In this document: positions 8,336-17,713 of the stretch, piece after piece
How the letters are laid out: the number at the start of each line of letters is the position of its first letter
Numbering within the stretch: the first letter of the stretch is position 1
Translations under genes and position numbers: made by a program
Assembly: GCA_013288685.1 (NCBI GenBank)
Contig: JABDBM010000001.1
Location: 1 to 64,000, forward strand
Length of the DNA: 64,000 bases
Source of the DNA: Bacteroidota bacterium
Lineage (GTDB): Bacteria; Bacteroidota; Bacteroidia; Sphingobacteriales; Sphingobacteriaceae
Direction: 5' to 3'
The notes under the pieces: generated by a model
Told to the model about the DNA's origin: nothing
What the model saw: the letters and a program-made list of their open reading frames with translations, nothing else
Database searches by the model: none

Positions 8336-10129
8336 ATGGAAAAAATAAAAAAAACATTAGTAATACTATTAGCCTCGCTTGCGGTATTGCAATCCTGTAA
8401 AAAAACGCCAAAGGGCGATAGTGGCGGCACTCCTGTTGACACTACCACAACGCCGGTAGTTACCACCCCGGGCAACGGAACAGGCCCCGGCGGAACGGTA
8501 GTTGCCGGTACCGATCCGGCGGTAGCCAACACCCAGGGATTCTTTTTGGATAGCTGGGCCGCAAAAACATTTACCGCGCCCACTGCGACATCTGCAACAA
8601 AGCCATCGGCGAGTGGTGCAGTTGCTGTGAGTGTTGATTTGAGCCAGATAACCACCAAGGTTTCAAAACTGGTGTTTGGCAATAATACCAATCCTTATAT
8701 GGGGCAATATGTTACCGAACCAACGTTGATGACCAATCTAACGGCTTTGTCGCCCAATATTTTACGGGCTCCGGGTGGTAGTATTTCGGATATTTATTTG
8801 TGGAATACCGATGGCAGCAAAGCGCAGCAACCCGCTGATGCGCCCGATTCATTATTGGATAGCCAGGGAAATAAATCGCCTGCCGGTTATTGGGGCGGTA
8901 ACAACACGCAAAGTTGGACGTTTACCATTGATAATTATTACAAGGTTTTACAGCAAACTAACAGCACCGGTTTAATAACCATAAACTACGGCTATGCCCG
9001 TTACGGAACCAGCGCCCATCCCGACCAGGCTGCCGCGCATTTGGCTGCCAATTGGGTACGTAACGATAATGGCCGTACAAAATACTGGGAAATAGGTAAC
9101 GAATGTTACGGTAGCTGGGAGGCGGGCTATCGCATTGATACCAAAAAGAATAAAGACGGACAACCGGAAATAATAACAGGAACAATTTACGGTACCCATT
9201 TTAAAGTATTTGCCGATTCGATGCGGGCTGCGGCTGCCGAGGTTGGTAATGCCAATATAAAAATAGGCTGTGTATTAAGTTCGGCAAATGATGCAAACAA
9301 CACCGCAGGGGCCAGCAACTGGAACCAGGGGGTATTGGGTGCGGCGGGTAATAGTCCCGATTTTTTTGTGGTACACAATTATTATACACCTTATGCACAA
9401 AACTCAACCGTGAACGTGATTTTAGCAACGCCATCGCCCGAGACCAGTTCAATGATGGCCTGGGTTAAAACCTCGGTACAAAACGCAGGCGTTACGCAGA
9501 AACCGGTTGCGTTGGATGAATATAACACACAAGCAACAGGCTCGGCGCAAAATGTTTCGAGTATTGCAGGCATGCATGCCGTTATGGTATTGGGCGAAGC
9601 GTTAAAAGACCAGTACAGCATGGCCAGTCGCTGGGATTTGGCCAACGGATGGAGCAGCGGCGACGACCAGGGTATGTTTAATATAGGCGATGAACCAGGT
9701 GGCGTAGCCAAATGGAATGCAAGGCCGGCGTTTTATTACCTATATTATTTCCAAAAATATTTAGGCGACCGGATGGTGAGTTCATCAGTAACCAGCAATA
9801 ATAATTTGGTTAGCTATGGTTCAACGTTTTCATCGGGGCAGGCCGGGGTTGTTTTGATAAATACCAGCGCCATTGATTTGGTAGCTAATGTTACTTTTAA
9901 AAATTATTTAACAGGCACCAATTACTACTATTATACACTTAAAGGGGGTAATGATAATGTGCCTTTTTCGCGCAAGGTGTTTGTAAACGGTGTTGGCCCA
10001 ACAAATGGCATAGCTGGCGGTCCGGATACTTTTGCTACTATTGCCGCAAGTTCATCACCGATTGCAGGTGGAATATTGGTTACTGTACCCGCATTTGGTG
10101 TGGTTTATTTGGTGGCGGATAAGCAGTAG
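8336..10129 (+). CDS. Clan GH-A glycoside hydrolase lipoprotein, family uncertain (GH51-like)
   Basis: ATG 8336 gives a signal peptide and lipobox (AVLQSCKK, Cys21); the longer frame starting at 8300 would hide it. After a Thr/Pro/Gly-rich linker (about residues 25-60) comes a TIM barrel: NILRAPGGSISDIYLW, YWEIGNECYGSWEAGY with probable acid/base Glu256, VVHNYYTPY (His347) and VALDEYNTQ with probable nucleophile Glu395. The order and spacing fit clan GH-A and most resemble GH51/GH79-type enzymes, while the C-terminal about 120 residues form the beta-sandwich these enzymes carry. I cannot name a CAZy family with confidence. In this mannan PUL it may be an outer-surface endo-acting or debranching enzyme. 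Confidence 0.72.
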   Translation: MEKIKKTLVILLASLAVLQSCKKTPKGDSGGTPVDTTTTPVVTTPGNGTGPGGTVVAGTDPAVANTQGFFLDSWAAKTFTAPTATSATKPSASGAVAVSVDLSQITTKVSKLVFGNNTNPYMGQYVTEPTLMTNLTALSPNILRAPGGSISDIYLWNTDGSKAQQPADAPDSLLDSQGNKSPAGYWGGNNTQSWTFTIDNYYKVLQQTNSTGLITINYGYARYGTSAHPDQAAAHLAANWVRNDNGRTKYWEIGNECYGSWEAGYRIDTKKNKDGQPEIITGTIYGTHFKVFADSMRAAAAEVGNANIKIGCVLSSANDANNTAGASNWNQGVLGAAGNSPDFFVVHNYYTPYAQNSTVNVILATPSPETSSMMAWVKTSVQNAGVTQKPVALDEYNTQATGSAQNVSSIAGMHAVMVLGEALKDQYSMASRWDLANGWSSGDDQGMFNIGDEPGGVAKWNARPAFYYLYYFQKYLGDRMVSSSVTSNNNLVSYGSTFSSGQAGVVLINTSAIDLVANVTFKNYLTGTNYYYYTLKGGNDNVPFSRKVFVNGVGPTNGIAGGPDTFATIAASSSPIAGGILVTVPAFGVVYLVADKQ

Positions 10130-10145
10130 CAGGGTAAATATAGAA

Positions 10146-10199
10146 TAATAATTTGTCATACTGATCCGCCAATGGGCGGATCAGTATGACAAATTATTA
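10146..10199 (+). terminator. Perfect 25-bp hairpin after the GH-A gene
   Basis: A perfect inverted repeat of 25 bases with a 4-base AATG loop begins 16 bases after the stop codon; arms read TAATAATTTGTCATACTGAT... and its complement. It is AT-rich at the base, so it can act as a terminator or as an RNA-stabilizing 3' end in either direction. No clear T-run follows. Confidence 0.6.
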
Positions 10200-10279
10200 G
10201 CGTTCGGAACTTACGTTATGCCGGAAATGGAAGTGCAGGAATGTTAAATAACATGAACTAAAGTTTCTATATTTATCGT

Positions 10280-10795
10280 ATGCCCTGGTTAGACATATTA
10301 AATCGAAAATACGCTATAGAAACTTCACATTCTACAGAGAGTATTGTAAATACCTTGAAAGATCGCATTGATAACGCTAAAAAGAATTCCAGTTGGTTTT
10401 CATTTGAAAGCATACAGTATAAGAAAATGGAAATTGATGATTACCGGATGATCATCAAAAGAAGCCGCACAACCTTTAACCCGGACGCAGGAAACGGTTT
10501 TATTGTTGTTAATTTCAGTAAGGCGAACAAAGATTCTAAAAAAATCACTGTAGAAATAAAACCCTTTCAAATTGGTATTTGGGTTATGATAGGAGTTTTA
10601 TTACTGGTTACAACGCTTGCGATGTGGCAATATTCAGGATGGAATACTTTTTTTATCTTGACAGTAGCCTGGATATTTTTGATCGGCTCCGCTTACCTTT
10701 CTGTGGTTTTATTTAGGTATGGTTCAAGAAACTATTTAAAAGAAATATTTACCGATATCGGAATTAATGACTATTCGCTTATCCGGGAAAAATAA
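10280..10795 (+). CDS. Hypothetical membrane protein with two transmembrane helices
   Basis: 171 residues. Residues 1-95 are soluble and charged, beginning MPWLDILNRKY; two hydrophobic helices follow (GIWVMIGVLLLVTTLAMW and FFILTVAWIFLIGSAYLSVVL), then a short polar tail. I do not recognise the family. It is preceded by a TATATTTA box near 10267 that resembles the Bacteroidota -7 element. It ends 19 bases before the GH27 start, so it may be co-transcribed with the PUL enzymes by accident of position. No function is suggested. Confidence 0.7.
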   Translation: MPWLDILNRKYAIETSHSTESIVNTLKDRIDNAKKNSSWFSFESIQYKKMEIDDYRMIIKRSRTTFNPDAGNGFIVVNFSKANKDSKKITVEIKPFQIGIWVMIGVLLLVTTLAMWQYSGWNTFFILTVAWIFLIGSAYLSVVLFRYGSRNYLKEIFTDIGINDYSLIREK

Positions 10796-10814
10796 AGAAT
10801 TTAACAAAACAAAT

Positions 10815-12035
10815 ATGAAAATCACAAATCGCCTGCTGCTCGTCTCATTAATTGCGATAGCTGCATGCACATCAGCCAACGCTCAAAAATTTGAAGAGTT
10901 GGCGCAAACCCCGCCTATGGGCTGGAACAGCTGGAACACTTTTCAAACCAAAATTGATGAACCCCTGCTGAAAGGCATGGTGGATACCTACGTATCATCG
11001 GGCATGCGGGATGCAGGTTACACTTATTTTGTTTTGGATGATGGATGGATGGCGATGGAGCGGGACAAGGATGGTAATTTGGTGGCCGATCCGCAAAAAT
11101 TCCCTAACGGGATGAAGGAATTCGCCGACTATGTACACTCAAAGGGCATGAAGTTTGGCATTTATAATTGTGCCGGTACAAAAACCTGTGCAGGATACCC
11201 CGGCACCCGCGGCTACGAATACCAGGACGCCCGCTTATACGCGTCATGGGGTGTTGACTATTTAAAGTTTGATTGGTGTAATGCCGAAGGCTTAAATGCC
11301 AAAGAAGCCTATACCACCATGAGCAAAGCTATACGTGCGGCAGGCCGCCCTATGATTTTTAGCTTATGCGAATGGGGCGGACACCAACCCTGGCGCTGGG
11401 CAAAAAATGTGGGCCAGTTGTGGCGCAGTACCGGTGATATTTGGGCCGGTTTTAAAAAAGACTTAAATAACGGTTCGTGGACTGCGCTGAGCGTGCTTAG
11501 TATTTTAGACCGGCAGGATAGTATCCGTCAATATGCAGGCCCCGGTCATTGGAACGACCCGGATATGCTGGAAGTTGGGAACGGGATGAAATATAACGAG
11601 GACAAAGCACACTTTTCGTTATGGTGTATGCTTGAGGCGCCGCTAATGGCGGGAAATGATTTGCGTAAAATGTCACCAGAAACTACGGCTATCCTCACCA
11701 ATAAAGAATTAATAGCGCTTGATCAGGACGCATTAGGTGTTGAAGCTTTCCGTTATTATGCTTTCGACGGGATTGAAATTTGGGTAAAGCCATTGGCGAA
11801 TAACGAACTGGCAGTTTGCTTTTTGAACCGCTCCGATCATCCGCAAACTATTAGTTACGACTGGAAGGATCATGCCATAAACGATGCAGTATCAAACACC
11901 AGTTTTGATTTTAAGCAAACCAGCTACAAACTGCGCGATTTGTGGTTGAAGAAAGATGTTGGAAATACCGGTAAAACATTTAAACAAACTATTGGTGCGG
12001 ATGATGTGGTAGTATTAAGGTTGACGAAGGAATAA
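10815..12035 (+). CDS. GH27 alpha-galactosidase, secreted
   Basis: ATG 10815 was chosen because it starts a signal sequence (LLLVSLIAIAACTSANA); the frame is open further upstream, inside the end of the previous gene. The Cys18 could make it a lipoprotein, or cleavage could follow SANA. The 406 residues carry the GH27 signature: TPPMGWNSWNTF near residue 33, FVLDDGWM, KFGIYNCAGTKTCAGYPG, and the nucleophile Asp153 in YLKFDWCN. The acid/base is probably Asp208 in RSTGDIW. GH27 enzymes remove alpha-1,6-galactose from galactomannan. This matches the neighbouring GH26 mannanase and indicates that galactomannan, not plain mannan, is the target. Confidence 0.95.
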   Translation: MKITNRLLLVSLIAIAACTSANAQKFEELAQTPPMGWNSWNTFQTKIDEPLLKGMVDTYVSSGMRDAGYTYFVLDDGWMAMERDKDGNLVADPQKFPNGMKEFADYVHSKGMKFGIYNCAGTKTCAGYPGTRGYEYQDARLYASWGVDYLKFDWCNAEGLNAKEAYTTMSKAIRAAGRPMIFSLCEWGGHQPWRWAKNVGQLWRSTGDIWAGFKKDLNNGSWTALSVLSILDRQDSIRQYAGPGHWNDPDMLEVGNGMKYNEDKAHFSLWCMLEAPLMAGNDLRKMSPETTAILTNKELIALDQDALGVEAFRYYAFDGIEIWVKPLANNELAVCFLNRSDHPQTISYDWKDHAINDAVSNTSFDFKQTSYKLRDLWLKKDVGNTGKTFKQTIGADDVVVLRLTKE

Positions 12036-12050
12036 GACTCTTTCCCCACA

Positions 12051-12147
12051 CGTCATTGCGAGGAACGAAGCAATCTCTGCATAGGACCGGCCACCACGAA
12101 GGTCCGTAATGCATAGTTCAGGGATTGCTTCGTGCCTCGCAATGACG
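12051..12147. repeat. BIME-like palindromic element, CGTCATTGCGAGG family
   Basis: Ends read CGTCATTGCGAGG...AAGCAATC and its complement GATTGCTTCG..CTCGCAATGACG, making a long imperfect stem with an inner region. Further copies are at 51051-51160 and 51523-51639. It lies between the GH27 and GH26 genes. Confidence 0.85.
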
Positions 12148-12180
12148 TGGTGGCAAAAGGAATAAAATCGAATAAATTAA

Positions 12181-13299
12181 ATGACCAGCTTGAAAAAAAC
12201 ATATATCCTGTTTATCGTTATCCTATTAAACTCATGTGCCCGCGCACAGCTTTTTGGCCCAAGCGACAGAAAGGCAACTAAAGAAACCAAAGAACTGTTT
12301 TACAGTATGCAACGGATTGCCAGCGCAGGCATCATGTTTGGCCATCATGATGATACAGGTTATGGGGTTAACTGGAAATACATGGACGATAGTTCGGATG
12401 TAAAAGGAATCACCGGCTCATACCCGGCGGTGTATGGCTGGGACCTGGCCAAATTGGAACACGATAGTACGGCTGATATTAATAAATTCCCGTTTGAGGT
12501 GCAAAAGCAAAGGGTAAGAGAGGCTTATCAACGCGGCGGCATCAATACTTTTTGCTGGCACATGGATAATCCGGCCAACGGTAAAACCGCATGGGATACC
12601 ACGGGCCGCACCATTGCCGATATTATACCCGGCGGCGCTTTCCACGATGTGTATGTGCAATACTTAGACAAAGCCGCCAAATACCTGGACGATTTAAAAG
12701 GCAATGATGGAGAGCATATCCCCATCCTGTTCAGGCCATTTCATGAACTCACGGGTAGCTGGTTTTGGTGGTGCAAAAATACCAGCAGCCCGGAGGAATT
12801 CAAAACCCTTTGGCGTTTTACCATCGATTATATGCGCAAAACGAAAAAATTGCATAACCTGCTGATTGTATACTCAGTAGCCGATTTTGACACGGAAGCG
12901 CAATTTTTGGAACGCTACCCGGGGGACGATTATGTGGATTTTGTTGGCTTCGATAATTATTGCTTTAAAGATTTTGACCGCTACGAAAAGAACGTTGATA
13001 AGCGTTTAACGCTTTTGGATACGATAGCGGCCAAACACCATAAATTACCCTGCATGCCCGAAACAGGTTATTTAAACATCCCATCGGCCGATTGGTGGAC
13101 GAAGGTTTTACTGCCGGTTATAGCCAAACATAAAATATCTTATGTTTTAGCCTGGCGTAATGCAGGTAAAGAGCAGTACTACGCCCCATATTCCGGTCAG
13201 GAAAGTGCCGCTGATTTTAAGAGGTTTTTTAACGATAAGAATATGATTTTCCAGGATCGGCTTACACCGCTGGGGGTGTATGGGAAGTTGCTCAACTAA
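12181..13299 (+). CDS. GH26 endo-beta-1,4-mannanase lipoprotein
   Basis: 372 residues with an N-terminal lipobox (LLNSC, Cys19), so it is membrane anchored. GH26 hallmarks are present in order: IMFGHHDDTGYG, YPAVYGWDLAKLE, CWHMDNP, the acid/base Glu189 in LFRPFHELTGSWFWW, VDFVGFDNY and the nucleophile Glu294 in CMPETGY. GH26 mannanases cut the beta-1,4-mannan backbone and often release mannobiose, which is exactly what the symporter, epimerase and GH130 enzyme upstream would use. It is the last gene of the PUL in this window. A repeat element separates it from the GH27 gene, so it may be read from the same or a separate transcript. Confidence 0.95.
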   Translation: MTSLKKTYILFIVILLNSCARAQLFGPSDRKATKETKELFYSMQRIASAGIMFGHHDDTGYGVNWKYMDDSSDVKGITGSYPAVYGWDLAKLEHDSTADINKFPFEVQKQRVREAYQRGGINTFCWHMDNPANGKTAWDTTGRTIADIIPGGAFHDVYVQYLDKAAKYLDDLKGNDGEHIPILFRPFHELTGSWFWWCKNTSSPEEFKTLWRFTIDYMRKTKKLHNLLIVYSVADFDTEAQFLERYPGDDYVDFVGFDNYCFKDFDRYEKNVDKRLTLLDTIAAKHHKLPCMPETGYLNIPSADWWTKVLLPVIAKHKISYVLAWRNAGKEQYYAPYSGQESAADFKRFFNDKNMIFQDRLTPLGVYGKLLN

Positions 13300-13353
13300 C
13301 GCTCGCAACCAGGTGAACGAGTAAGAAGCGTGGATTTTTGTTAACTTCGAAGC

Positions 13354-14088
13354 ATGTTAAGACAGGCGAAGGAAGACCGCACACTTAAAGAAAACCTGAT
13401 GCTGGCATCGTCAACCGCGTTTACGGCAGGCGTTACCAACGTGGCGGGCATGCTGGCCTTTCTGTCGTTCACTGCGAATATTACCGGGCATTTTGCCAAC
13501 CTGGCCAAACATATTGTGCAACAAAACTATCGGGAGATCATCGTCTTCCTGATCTGGTTATTGCTTTTCTTCACGGGTGCTTTTATTTCCAGTTTTATTG
13601 TGCGCACTTACAAACACACCAGTTATTACAAGGCACATGCTTTACCTATAGTTCTGGAAATTATTGTGTTGCTGTTTGTGGCCGTATACGGCCATAATTT
13701 TTATACCGAAACCACGCTTGAACGCGAAGTGGTGATAGGCTGCATCATTTTTTCGATGGGACTGCAAAACAGCCTGGTGTCTACCGTATCAGGCGGGTTA
13801 ATCAAATCCACGCATCTTACCGGGTTATTTACCGATTTGGGCGGCGACATTGCCGAACTGCTTCACCCGAAAGAACGTAAAACAGAAACCTTAAAAAACA
13901 AGATATATATCCGCCTTACTATTTTAGCCTTTTACCTTTTGGGCGCGTTAGCAGGCGGTTTGTTGTTTGATATTATCGACTTCGCCGTATTTTATGTTGT
14001 TCCTGCTGTGCTGCTTACTGTTTTGTATTATGATATTTCTCCATTGGCGCTGCATAAATTATCGAGGTTATTCAGAGCGGGGAAGTAA
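13354..14088 (+). CDS. DUF1275 (YoaK-family) membrane protein
   Basis: 244 residues with six predicted membrane helices. The N-terminus STAFTAGVTNVAGMLAFLSFTANITGHFANL is the DUF1275 signature (AG..D/N..g...F.aNmTGn). SMGLQNSLVSTVSGGLIKSTHLTGLFTDLG is the second conserved block, a repeat of the first, as expected for this internally duplicated family. The biochemical function of DUF1275 proteins is not established. A TAACTTCG box about 12 bases upstream resembles a -7 element. It is not obviously linked to the PUL. Confidence 0.88.
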   Translation: MLRQAKEDRTLKENLMLASSTAFTAGVTNVAGMLAFLSFTANITGHFANLAKHIVQQNYREIIVFLIWLLLFFTGAFISSFIVRTYKHTSYYKAHALPIVLEIIVLLFVAVYGHNFYTETTLEREVVIGCIIFSMGLQNSLVSTVSGGLIKSTHLTGLFTDLGGDIAELLHPKERKTETLKNKIYIRLTILAFYLLGALAGGLLFDIIDFAVFYVVPAVLLTVLYYDISPLALHKLSRLFRAGK

Positions 14089-14345
14089 GAAGGGTTTTGT
14101 ATCACCGGGGCGTTCCTGACTACCTGCTGATTGCGTGTTTACCGTAACTGAGAAACAAATTATGGATAGCAGAATGAAAAGTATTTTCATCGGCGTTAAT
14201 TGGTTTAAACGGTATCAAAAACAATTTTAACGCTAAATTTACATAAACCATACTGAAATATAAACAACAGACGGGATTTAGGTATTACGCTTCCAACTTT
14301 AAACATTATTTTTGCGTCAATAGCAACCAATCCCCTTTAAAAAAA

Positions 14346-15005
14346 ATGAGCGCTAAAACTGAAAATCTTACCAACGGCGATTTATATAGCAGTCTGCTGG
14401 ATGGCAATAAACAATTTGTTGAAGATGCATTAAAGCTGGATCCTGAATATTTTGAAGACCTGGCAAAAGGCCAGTCGCCACCGGTGTTGTGGATAGGCTG
14501 TGCCGATAGCCGCGTGCCAGCCAACCAGATAACCAATACGGCGCCGGGTCAGATATTTGTACATCGTAACATAGCCAACATGGTTATCCACTCGGATATG
14601 AATATGTTATCGGTACTCGATTACGCGGTTAACGTATTGAAGGTGAAACACGTTATTGTTACCGGACATTACGGCTGCGGTGGCATTATTGCTGCCATAA
14701 GCAACAAACAATTTGGTTTAATTGACAACTGGTTAAGCCACATTAAAGATGTTTACCGCCTTCATGCCAAAGAACTGGACATAATAACGGACATGGACGA
14801 ACGCTGCGACCGCATGGTTGAATACAATGTAATTGAAAACGTATACAACCTTTGCAAAACAACCATAGTGCAAAATGCCTGGCAAAATGGCCAGCCGCTT
14901 GGCGTACACGGGTGGGTGTATAGTCTGAAGACCGGCATTATCACCGATATGAAAGTTAGCGCTTATGACAACGCTAATATGGAGAGTGTGTTTAGGTTTG
15001 AGTAG
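14346..15005 (+). CDS. Beta-class carbonic anhydrase
   Basis: 219 residues, cytoplasmic. Zinc ligands and the Asp-Arg dyad are visible: Cys52 and Asp54 in WIGCADSRVPANQI, His108 and Cys111 in VTGHYGCGGI. HRNIANMV and the block MLSVLDYAVNVLKVKHVIV are further family features. The enzyme interconverts CO2 and bicarbonate, supplying bicarbonate for carboxylation reactions. A TATTTTTG motif at 14307-14314 fits the Bacteroidota -7 promoter element (TAnnTTTG), placing the transcript start a few bases downstream. It is convergent with pruA, with a GCAAGA-type hairpin (15025-15085) between them as a probable two-way terminator. Confidence 0.95.
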   Translation: MSAKTENLTNGDLYSSLLDGNKQFVEDALKLDPEYFEDLAKGQSPPVLWIGCADSRVPANQITNTAPGQIFVHRNIANMVIHSDMNMLSVLDYAVNVLKVKHVIVTGHYGCGGIIAAISNKQFGLIDNWLSHIKDVYRLHAKELDIITDMDERCDRMVEYNVIENVYNLCKTTIVQNAWQNGQPLGVHGWVYSLKTGIITDMKVSAYDNANMESVFRFE

Positions 15006-15019
15006 GGGAGAGAAAGAGT

Positions 15020-15090
15020 CAGGAAATCAAGAAGCAAGAGCCAAGATCATTTTATCTTGTTTCTTGCTTCTAAAGGTCTTGCTTCTTTCT
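15020..15090. terminator. Inverted repeat between convergent carbonic anhydrase and pruA genes
   Basis: AATCAAGAAGCAAGAGCCAAGAT is followed by ATCTTGTTTCTTGCTTCT and a further CTTGCTTCTTTCTT, forming a hairpin readable from both strands. Related GCAAGA/TCTTGC units recur at 54968-55197. Its place between two converging genes suggests termination. Confidence 0.55.
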
Positions 15091-15098
15091 TACAAATA

Positions 15099-16724
15099 CT
15101 ACCCCAAAAACGGATACCGGTAATCCTTCGGTGGATCGAAAGTTTCTTTTATCGTGCGTGGCGATACCCAGCGTAGCAAGTTTATCATGGAACCTGCTTT
15201 ATCATTGGTGCCCGATCCTCTGGCTCCGCCAAAAGGCTGTTGACCTACCACGGCACCGGTTGGCTTATCATTAATATAAAAATTTCCGGCGGCGTTGCGT
15301 AAGCGATAGGTTGCTTCGGCAATGGCATAACGATCCTGCGATATGATAGACCCTGTTAGGGCGTAGATGGACGTTTTATCAATAATATTCATTACCTCGT
15401 CAAACTGACCATCCTCGTACACATAAATAGAAAGTACCGGGCCAAACAGCTCTTCGCACATGGTTACGTAATACGGATCGTTCACCCTGATAACGGTTGG
15501 CTCAATAAACCATCCTTCGGTTTTATCATAACCGCCACCGGCAACAATTTCCACTTCGCTGTCGGCTTTGGCTGAATCGATATATTTAGCTAATTTATTA
15601 AACGATTTTTCATCGATAACGGCATTAATAAAGTTGCTGAAATCTTCCACTGGTCCCATTTTAAAGGAGGCAATATCGCGCTGCATGTTTGCTTTAACGG
15701 CTTGCCATAACGAAGCAGGCACATAAGCGCGAGATGCCGCCGAACATTTTTGTCCCTGGTATTCAAAAGCGCCGCGTATTAATGCGGTGCTAACTACATC
15801 GGCATCCGCGCTGGGATGGGCTAATACAAAATCTTTGCCACCAGTTTCGCCAACTATACGCGGATAGGTTTTATATTTATGAATATTGGTGCCAATTGTT
15901 TTCCAGATGGTTTGGAAAACAGCAGTTGACCCTGTAAAGTGAATGCCTGCAAAATCGGGGTGATTAAATATAACTTCCCCGGCCAGCGGACCATCACCAT
16001 AAACCAAATTAATTACGCCTGCGGGTAAACCGGCCTCAATAAATATTTTCATAATTACGTTGGCGGCATAAATTTGAGTAGGGGCGGGTTTCCAAACTAC
16101 CACATTGCCCATCATAGCAGCAGATGCAGGCAGGTTACCCGCAATAGCAGTGAAGTTAAAAGGGGTAATGGCAAACACAAATCCTTCCAGCGGACGGTGC
16201 TCTACCCGGTTCCACACGCCTTTGCTTGATTGCGGTTGCTGGGCGTAAATCTCCGTCATATATTGCACGTTAAAACGCAAAAAGTCAATAAACTCACAAG
16301 CCGCATCAATTTCGGCCTGGTAAGCATTTTTTGATTGACCCAGCATGGTAGCTGCGTTTATAATAGCGCGGTAAGGGCCGGCAACTAAATCGGCGGCTTT
16401 TAAAAATATACCGGCACGTTGCTCCCAAGGCAGGTTTTCCCAGGCATCTTTTGCCGCAAGGGCAGCATCAATGGCAGCTGTTACGTGAGTTTTATCGCCA
16501 TCGTGGTACGTGGCTAATAAATGTTTATGATCGTGCGGGGGACGTATTTCCAGCGTTTTGCCGGTACGTACTTCCTTGCCGCCAATGTACATGGGGATGT
16601 CAATTTGTTGTGCGCGCGCTGCGGTTAAAGCAGCTTTAAGCGTTGCGCGTTCGGCACTGCCCGGCCCATAATTTAATACGGGCTCGTTTTGCGCTACCGG
16701 AACGTTAAAAAATCCTTTAAGCAT
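15099..16724 (-). CDS. pruA: L-glutamate gamma-semialdehyde (1-pyrroline-5-carboxylate) dehydrogenase
   Basis: 541 residues, the length of the stand-alone PruA type. It is an aldehyde dehydrogenase: FAITPFNFTAIAGNLPA, the VVWKPAPTQ cofactor loop, HFTGSTAVF, the general base Glu293 in IVGETGGKD and the catalytic Cys327 in YQGQKCSAASRAYVP. The C-terminal QQPFGGARGSGTNDKAG and the opening residues match P5C dehydrogenases (human ALDH4A1 type). It oxidises glutamate semialdehyde to glutamate in proline or ornithine breakdown, using NAD+. No proline dehydrogenase (putA/prodh) gene is next to it here. Confidence 0.93.
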   Translation of the reverse strand: MLKGFFNVPVAQNEPVLNYGPGSAERATLKAALTAARAQQIDIPMYIGGKEVRTGKTLEIRPPHDHKHLLATYHDGDKTHVTAAIDAALAAKDAWENLPWEQRAGIFLKAADLVAGPYRAIINAATMLGQSKNAYQAEIDAACEFIDFLRFNVQYMTEIYAQQPQSSKGVWNRVEHRPLEGFVFAITPFNFTAIAGNLPASAAMMGNVVVWKPAPTQIYAANVIMKIFIEAGLPAGVINLVYGDGPLAGEVIFNHPDFAGIHFTGSTAVFQTIWKTIGTNIHKYKTYPRIVGETGGKDFVLAHPSADADVVSTALIRGAFEYQGQKCSAASRAYVPASLWQAVKANMQRDIASFKMGPVEDFSNFINAVIDEKSFNKLAKYIDSAKADSEVEIVAGGGYDKTEGWFIEPTVIRVNDPYYVTMCEELFGPVLSIYVYEDGQFDEVMNIIDKTSIYALTGSIISQDRYAIAEATYRLRNAAGNFYINDKPTGAVVGQQPFGGARGSGTNDKAGSMINLLRWVSPRTIKETFDPPKDYRYPFLG

Positions 16725-16895
16725 ATCAGATGTCAGTTATTGGAGCAAAGATAAGGGTAAATGTGCAGATTTTGACGGCAGGGATATTGTTTGATGTGCA
16801 GATTACAATTGACTTATCTACCCAGGTGTTAACAAGTTGTAAAAATAATCGTAACAAAAAGATAATCAACTACGTATAAACCCATCCAATTAATT

Positions 16896-17043
16896 GTGTT
16901 GTGCCACCTGTTGGATAAGCCTGTCAGACCGGGCTTTCGAAAAGGATACAGTGGGTGGTGGTCCGGCCGGATTAATGAAGGGCATCGCTTTGTTTACAGC
17001 GTTGTGAAGGCGGATTATTATTGCTCACGTACACTTCTATTAT
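16896..17043 (+). pseudogene. Relic of a YoeB/Txe-type mRNA-cleaving toxin
   Basis: The peptide KGYSGWWSGRINEGHRFVYSV matches the core of YoeB/Txe toxins (L.GyWSrRIneeHRLVY.v). After VYSV the frame must shift by +1 to continue RRIIIAHVHFYY, which corresponds to the family's terminal strand ending in HY. No N-terminal half of a toxin and no YefM antitoxin are present. The fragment is therefore a decayed end of a toxin gene. The surrounding 430 bases between pruA and the next gene contain nothing else that I recognise. Confidence 0.6.
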
Positions 17044-17155
17044 TTATTATTCCGGGCAAAAATTGTGTGAAACGGTAGCTAAAACAAAAGCGGTTTTAAG
17101 TTAAATGATTTTTATTTTAATGCCATATCGTTTTTACGTTTTTAAAGCCGAACCA

Positions 17156-17707
17156 ATGAACCGTTTAACCCTATTAATCACAACCCTGTACTGTGTAAAT
17201 TGTTATGGACAGCAAAACACTGCTCATAAAAAAATTCAATTTAAAATAGTTGAATATTATGACGGAAGGATATTAAAGGAAAAACTTGCGCCCGTTGATA
17301 CCGTTGACTTAACACAAAGCAAAATTGACCTGTTTTTTTTGAATAAACATTTTAACATCCCGAGTTACCTGCCCGATCAGTTTGTAAATGCTAAATACAA
17401 AAGCGTAACTATAACTGATACCGTAATTTATAAGGAGGATAAAGACTTTAAAACAAACTGGGAAAAGACCTTTAAATACGACAGCCTCTCGCGGGTAGTT
17501 AATTATACCAATTCATCCTGCTATCGCTGTAATTATTTGCCATACAACTATAAGGTGGCCTATAACCATCAGGGCCAGGTGGAGACCTTAGTAAGTTCGG
17601 CCGACGTAGGCGAAAAGTACAAAATATATTACGACAGAAACGGCAACATCAAACAGCTTGACCGTTTGGTATTTGATAAGCTGGCTATGCAGATTATAAT
17701 GCGGTAA
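17156..17707 (+). CDS. Hypothetical secreted protein
   Basis: Start taken at ATG 17156, which opens a signal peptide (MNRLTLLITTLYCVNCYGQQ); the frame is open to 17105. About 183 residues. The C-terminal third has RHS/YD-like strands: KTFKYDSLSRVVNYTN, YKVAYNHQGQVETLVSS and YKIYYDRNGNIKQLDRL, three short repeats of the form Y-x5-G/S-x-V. That suggests a beta-rich exported protein. No function is assigned. It ends 6 bases before the end of the convergent acidic protein gene. Confidence 0.65.
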   Translation: MNRLTLLITTLYCVNCYGQQNTAHKKIQFKIVEYYDGRILKEKLAPVDTVDLTQSKIDLFFLNKHFNIPSYLPDQFVNAKYKSVTITDTVIYKEDKDFKTNWEKTFKYDSLSRVVNYTNSSCYRCNYLPYNYKVAYNHQGQVETLVSSADVGEKYKIYYDRNGNIKQLDRLVFDKLAMQIIMR

Positions 17708-17713
17708 GTTGCG

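Noticed and set aside
8284..8691. Minus-strand frame opposite the GH-A gene start
   Set aside because: It is a shadow of the Thr/Pro-rich linker of the GH-A lipoprotein, whose signal peptide and active-site motifs are convincing.
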